From assembly GCF_001544835.2 (NCBI RefSeq), contig NZ_FCNX02000011.1:124001-188000 (forward strand): a stretch of DNA of 64,000 nucleotides, read 5' to 3'. The notes beneath the pieces are model-generated. The model saw nothing but the letters and a program-made list of their open reading frames with translations. It ran no database searches and was not told the DNA's origin. The stretch comes from Caballeronia fortuita. GTDB lineage: Bacteria > Pseudomonadota > Gammaproteobacteria > Burkholderiales > Burkholderiaceae. Positions 60,298 through 64,000 of the stretch are shown here, piece after piece (positions within the stretch are counted from its first letter, which is position 1; every line of letters begins with the position of its first letter). Both the position numbers and the translations under genes were made by a program.

Positions 60298-62253
60298 ATG
60301 GGGCGCTGGAACGGTTCGCGCGCGACGCGCGTACGCGCGCCCGAGACTGCGCCCGGCGAAATGCCGGTTCTCATTGAGCCTCAATTGGCGACGCTGGTCG
60401 AGCGTCACCCAGTCGAAGGGAAATGGTCCTACGAAATCAAGTTCGACGGCTATCGAATGCTTGCTCGCATTGAGTCGGGCGACGTCAAGCTGATCACTCG
60501 AAACGGACACGATTGGACTGAGCGCATGCCGCGCCTACGAGACGCGTTGGCGGACCTGCCGGCCGATAGTGCGTGGATTGACGGGGAGGCAGTCGTACTG
60601 GACGCCAGCGGCAAGCCCGACTTCAATTCCCTACAGAATGCCTTCGACCGGCGCAGTACGGCAGACATCGTCCTGTATGTCTTCGATTTGTTGTGGCTTA
60701 ACGGCACTGATCTTCGTGAGCAGCCGCTCCGGACGCGCCGCGCCCTGCTTCACGAACTAATGCAAAGCGTCGAAAGCCCCCTGCTTCGCTATTCCGACGA
60801 CTTCGCCGAGGATCCGGTATTGCTCGTAGCCTCCGCCTGCAAGATGAAACTTGAAGGCATCATTGGCAAGCGCGCGGACGCGCCGTATCGGTCGGGTCGC
60901 TCAAACGACTGGCAAAAACTCAAATGCAATCTCAGGCAAGAGTTCGTGATCGGCGGCTTCTCGCGTGTGAAGGGCGCCAAGACGGGCGTGCGCTCGCTGT
61001 TGCTGGGCGTCTACGAGCAAGACGGAACGCTCAGGTACGCGGGCCACGTTGCGCCTCATCTGACGCCCTCACGCGGTGCCGCATTCAGCAAGCGCGCCCA
61101 ACCCTTACTTCAGTCTCAGCCCGCCTTCTACAACGCACCTCAACCCGAGCGCGATCGCGAGTTTTACTGGCTCGTGCCCGACATCGTGGCGGAGGTGTCG
61201 TTCCTGGAGTGGACGCCCAACGGCGAAATCCGGCATCCTGTATTCCACGCCCTTCGTGAAGACAAGCCTGCACGGGCGGTCACCGAAGAAAAGGTCGTTG
61301 ACGATCCACAAGCAGGACATGTCGGCTCGACGCGGGAACGATCCGGTCCCCGTGGCACGGTCATCGTGGGCGACATTAAGATCAGCAACCCACAACGCGT
61401 GATGGATCAGGCCTCAGGCCGCACCAAGCTCGACGTCGTGCGGTACTACGATGCGATTGCTGAGTGGGCGCTGCCCTACCTCCACGCCCGGCCGCTTGCG
61501 CTCGTGCGTGCGCCCGACGGTATTGCGGGCGAACTGTTCTTCCAGAAGCACTCCGAGCGCGCGCGCATTCGCGGCGTGGAAGAGCTGCCCGTAAGCGTGT
61601 ATCCGGAACACAAGCCGCTGCTGGTTGCCAACACTGCAGACGCGCTGGTCGGGCTCGCTCAGATGAGCGTCGTCGAAATCCATTCATGGAACGGCGTCGC
61701 GCCCGATCTGGAACATCCCGATCGCGTCATCTTTGATCTCGATCCCGATCCCGCCTTGCCCTGGTCAGCAATGCTGGAAGCCGCCTCACTCGTCAAGGTG
61801 GTGCTGGATGAATTGGGCTTGCGCTCATTCGCGAAAACCAGCGGCGGCAAGGGATTTCACATCGTCGTGCCGCTCACGCGCCGTCAGGGGTGGGAAGAAG
61901 TCAAGCTTTTCTCACAAGCGGTCGCACAGCACATGACGCGCGTCGTGCCGCAGCGATTCTCGGCCGTGCTGGGCCCGAAAAATCGAGTCGGCAAGATCTT
62001 TATCGACTATCTGCGCAATGGTCGAAGCGCCAGTACGGTGGCCGCGTTTTCGGTGCGCGCCCGCCCAGGCATGGCGGTATCGATGCCGATCTCGTGGGAT
62101 GAGTTGAAGGACGTAAAAAGCGGCGACCAGTGGACGATGGCGCAAGCCATCCACCGACAACGCACGCTTGCAGCGGACCCGTGGGAAGGCTACTGGCGCA
62201 CGCGGCAAGGCATCACCGCCGCGATGCGCCGGGCGATCGGCATGAAGCGCTAG
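60298..62253 (+). CDS. ligD: LigD-type DNA ligase/polymerase without phosphoesterase domain
   Basis: The 651-residue product has an ATP-dependent ligase domain with the nucleotidyl Lys K48 in E-I-K-F-D-G-Y-R, then an oligonucleotide-binding domain, then an archaeo-eukaryotic-primase-type polymerase domain (F-D-L-D-P-D-P, the metal-binding Asp pair; S-G-G-K-G-F-H; F-I-D-Y-L-R-N). LigD performs bacterial non-homologous end joining with Ku. Full LigD proteins, about 840-950 residues, also carry a 3'-phosphoesterase domain, which is missing here. No ku gene is in the window. Confidence 0.92.
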   Translation: MGRWNGSRATRVRAPETAPGEMPVLIEPQLATLVERHPVEGKWSYEIKFDGYRMLARIESGDVKLITRNGHDWTERMPRLRDALADLPADSAWIDGEAVVLDASGKPDFNSLQNAFDRRSTADIVLYVFDLLWLNGTDLREQPLRTRRALLHELMQSVESPLLRYSDDFAEDPVLLVASACKMKLEGIIGKRADAPYRSGRSNDWQKLKCNLRQEFVIGGFSRVKGAKTGVRSLLLGVYEQDGTLRYAGHVAPHLTPSRGAAFSKRAQPLLQSQPAFYNAPQPERDREFYWLVPDIVAEVSFLEWTPNGEIRHPVFHALREDKPARAVTEEKVVDDPQAGHVGSTRERSGPRGTVIVGDIKISNPQRVMDQASGRTKLDVVRYYDAIAEWALPYLHARPLALVRAPDGIAGELFFQKHSERARIRGVEELPVSVYPEHKPLLVANTADALVGLAQMSVVEIHSWNGVAPDLEHPDRVIFDLDPDPALPWSAMLEAASLVKVVLDELGLRSFAKTSGGKGFHIVVPLTRRQGWEEVKLFSQAVAQHMTRVVPQRFSAVLGPKNRVGKIFIDYLRNGRSASTVAAFSVRARPGMAVSMPISWDELKDVKSGDQWTMAQAIHRQRTLAADPWEGYWRTRQGITAAMRRAIGMKR

Positions 62254-62287
62254 TCAGGTAGCACCTCATGCCGGTGGAACGGACAAA

Positions 62288-62524
62288 TCAGACCTTATCA
62301 TTTGACTCACGCGCCTCGGTGCCCTTCAGTTCACCGTGCTTGTGTGAGTGCGTCGCCCCATATTTGAGTTCGAAGTGGGCGCCCTTGCCGCTTCGCGTCG
62401 GAGGAAAATGTTCGCCCTCGACACACGTGACTTCGAACGTATCCTTGCCATCGTCATGAACGACGGAATAGATGCCGGACACCTTGACGATCTCACCGGG
62501 CTTATACGAGTTGTCGCCTGCCAT
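62288..62524 (-). CDS. small conserved protein, YjzC-like
   Basis: The 78-residue product starts M-A-G-D-N-S-Y-K-P-G-E-I-V after GAGGTGCAACG. K-P-G, S-G-I-Y and the F-P-P-T region resemble the small YjzC-like proteins; the function is unknown. A His-rich tail (H-S-H-K-H-G-E) may bind metal. Convergent to ligD. Confidence 0.62.
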   Translation of the reverse strand: MAGDNSYKPGEIVKVSGIYSVVHDDGKDTFEVTCVEGEHFPPTRSGKGAHFELKYGATHSHKHGELKGTEARESNDKV

Positions 62525-62639
62525 CGTTGCACCTCATCAGTTGGAGAACAACAACAGTCCAGCAAAACGTGTTCCGAATGGTTTCCGGCGAGCGGCTTCC
62601 TACCTACGATTACCCGCGCTTATCTGCGACTAATCCCAT

Positions 62640-63611
62640 TCACGCGGCAAGTCGATGCTCGTAGTAAGGCCGGTCTCGGTCCTCGAGAATTGCATCGAGT
62701 GCGGCGAGATCGGACGCCTGCGGATTCAGCCAGGCATCGACATTCTCTCGCTTGATCGGGACGATGCATCGGTCGTGTCCGGCTGCTTCTACCTCGGCAG
62801 GCGGCTCGTCCGTGATGGCGGCAAACGATAAGAGATCCGGCTGACCGGGCGCGGTCCACTTGGACCACAGACACGCGACCATCAACAGCTGACCATTGTT
62901 GGGGCGAAACTCCAGGACGACGTTTTCGCCAGGCGCCTGCGGTCCGTCGTGCGTTTCAAACAGCGTGTTCTCGCACTTTGCTCTCGCAACGTTCTCGTAG
63001 AAGACGTCGACCAACATCAGGCCATGCGTGTAGCCAAAACACGGTTTCCAGAATTTCTCCAGACTATCGCGCCGGGCATTATATGTTCCGGGGTACTTAA
63101 CATCGTAGTTCGCAGGCTTCCCCGCAATGCGACACTGGTAGCGCATCGGCTTGACGACATACTGCCCGTCTTCGACCACCAGCACGGGCGCATAGTAGCC
63201 GGGAAAGATGCGGGAGTCCCGCGGCTCTGGTTCAATGCGACCGAAGTCGGCCAGGCGCCGTAACGCCGCCTCGATTTTGTCCGTCGCGATGCGCTTGCTT
63301 TCGGTCGCCGCCTTGGTTATCTTCGTCTGCAGCGTGCGTTCAGCATCGGCCAGTCGCGTGCGCTGCTTGAAAAGCTCCTGCTCGACCTTGGTCGCCTGCT
63401 CCGCGTTGTATCGATCAATGAGGCTTTTGATCTGACGCTCATCATCGGTCTGAGGCTCTCGAAGGGCGTCTTCCATCGCCTTCGGGATTTTGGCCTTGCT
63501 GCCCTCGGCGCGCTCCCAGAACAGTCGCGCGAACTCGCGGATGTCCATCTGTGCGCCGAACATCTTCACGTAGCGGCGATAGTCGGCCTGGATCTGCGCT
63601 GAGTAACACAT
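62640..63611 (-). CDS. SOS response-associated peptidase (SRAP/YedK-HMCES) family protein
   Basis: The 323-residue product starts M-C-Y-S-A-Q, so after Met removal Cys2 is at the N-terminus, where it links to abasic DNA in this family. N and E of the active site are seen in Y-N-A-R-R-D-S-L, and the C-terminal His in G-H-D-R-C. Residues 45-120 form an extra, coiled-coil-like insertion not present in the 220-residue YedK. It lies downstream in a DNA-repair group with ligD. No LexA box was found above it. Confidence 0.87.
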   Translation of the reverse strand: MCYSAQIQADYRRYVKMFGAQMDIREFARLFWERAEGSKAKIPKAMEDALREPQTDDERQIKSLIDRYNAEQATKVEQELFKQRTRLADAERTLQTKITKAATESKRIATDKIEAALRRLADFGRIEPEPRDSRIFPGYYAPVLVVEDGQYVVKPMRYQCRIAGKPANYDVKYPGTYNARRDSLEKFWKPCFGYTHGLMLVDVFYENVARAKCENTLFETHDGPQAPGENVVLEFRPNNGQLLMVACLWSKWTAPGQPDLLSFAAITDEPPAEVEAAGHDRCIVPIKRENVDAWLNPQASDLAALDAILEDRDRPYYEHRLAA

Positions 63612-63668
63612 GCGTTAGGTTCCCCTCGTTTCGCGATGGCGGCGCTTCCAGGCACAGGGCGCGGAACG

Positions 63669-64000
63669 TCAGAGCGCCTCTTTGCACAGCGACAGCATCT
63701 TCTTGATGACGGTGCATGAATAGTTCAGTTGCATATCGTCCGTGAAGAGCGCCTGGACGTTCGACTGGCGCACCGCGATGCCGGCGCCCTTCAGATCCCG
63801 TTTGGCGATCTTGAGCGCCAGTTGGCCGAGCCGCACGCGCGCGAGCCAATCCATCCAGAGGCGATTGCGCCGAAGCCAGATGCGGCAACTTTCCACGACG
63901 TGATCGACTCGCCACTCGTACGTGAGTGAATGGGAGGCCGCCACGGTCGCGACCAGGAAGCACAGCAGTTCCGCGCGCGCGTCCGACGCATCCGCCACTT
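63669..64000 (-). CDS. hypothetical protein, truncated by the window edge
   Basis: The frame runs to the right edge. Visible residues are helical and basic (R-I-W-L-R-R-N-R-L-W-M-D-W-L-A-R). A GTG at 63998 could be the start, giving about 109 residues, but the true start may lie beyond the window. No family is recognised. It lies 57 bases upstream of the SRAP gene on the same strand. Confidence 0.55.
   Translation of the reverse strand, partial: VADASDARAELLCFLVATVAASHSLTYEWRVDHVVESCRIWLRRNRLWMDWLARVRLGQLALKIAKRDLKGAGIAVRQSNVQALFTDDMQLNYSCTVIKKMLSLCKEAL

Noticed and set aside
63612..63668. A LexA box before the SRAP gene
   Set aside because: No CTGT-N8-ACAG pattern is present in this short gap.
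1..64000. CRISPR arrays, rRNA and tRNA genes
   Set aside because: No regularly spaced repeats, no rRNA signature and no tRNA cloverleaf were recognised by eye; a covariance search could still find a tRNA.

Overview
The window is GC-rich, densely coded DNA from a beta-proteobacterium, most likely the Burkholderiaceae (Paraburkholderia/Caballeronia type). That placement is an inference from codon use and the gene families seen: IstA/IstB of Burkholderia type, a RES-Xre pair, FinO/ProQ proteins, CsbD proteins, LigD, and a caa3 oxidase beside PoxB. The mix of stress genes, decayed genes and mobile-element debris fits an accessory part of a secondary chromosome or megaplasmid. No rRNA, tRNA, CRISPR array or replication origin was seen.

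Layout. 1-5.2 kb: the 5' part of an Nramp (MntH) transporter, a CinA-type protein, small exported or hydrophilic proteins, a DUF4142 protein and an HNH-like protein. 5.3-11.9 kb: an alpha/beta hydrolase, a RecQ-like helicase, CsbD, manganese catalase and a YihY-type membrane protein. 12.3-16.1 kb: a three-gene operon of glycosidase, UDP-galactopyranose mutase and glycosyltransferase. 16.5-19.4 kb: a DUF892 protein, a decayed second cinA, nadE, a small secreted protein and a CheY-like protein. 19.5-24.3 kb: two decayed tyrosine recombinases and a complete IS21-family element. 24.3-28.4 kb: an MFS transporter, then an exported carboxymuconolactone-decarboxylase-like lipoprotein with two tandem cupins, divergent from a LysR regulator. 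28.5-37.5 kb: an accessory patch with a dead FinO/ProQ gene, a LexA-box small gene, ParDE, a frameshifted SWIM/SNF2 helicase, RES-Xre, an intact FinO/ProQ gene and a scrap of a conjugative relaxase helicase. 37.6-40 kb: cyclopropane fatty acid synthase and remains of cbpA-cbpM.

40.2-57.9 kb is the most coherent part. Two divergent operons flank a MarR regulator. Leftward are a caa3-type oxidase (subunit II with a haem c domain, then a fused I+III), a small membrane protein, a tri-haem cytochrome c and a YdeP/FdhF-like molybdoenzyme. Rightward are a PoxB-like ThDP enzyme, an enolase-superfamily dehydratase, an internally duplicated membrane protein, a gluconate-dehydrogenase subunit 3, a GMC flavoprotein, an SDR and a GH15 enzyme. 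A TATCAC-N3-GTGATA palindrome lies at the divergent promoter and above the small membrane protein at 36.9 kb, and a shorter form lies above poxB. I infer a MarR-controlled sugar/pyruvate oxidation chain with its own terminal oxidase. The oxidase subunit I keeps all metal ligands but lacks both the HPEVY glutamate and the K-channel lysine.

58-64 kb: a sensory-rhodopsin-transducer-family protein, CsbD, a candidate small RNA with a CUCCUCC motif, a LigD lacking the phosphoesterase domain, an SRAP protein and a protein cut by the window edge. Much of the window (Mn catalase, DUF892, DUF4142, CsbD, CFA synthase, GH15, LigD) resembles a general-stress or stationary-phase gene set.
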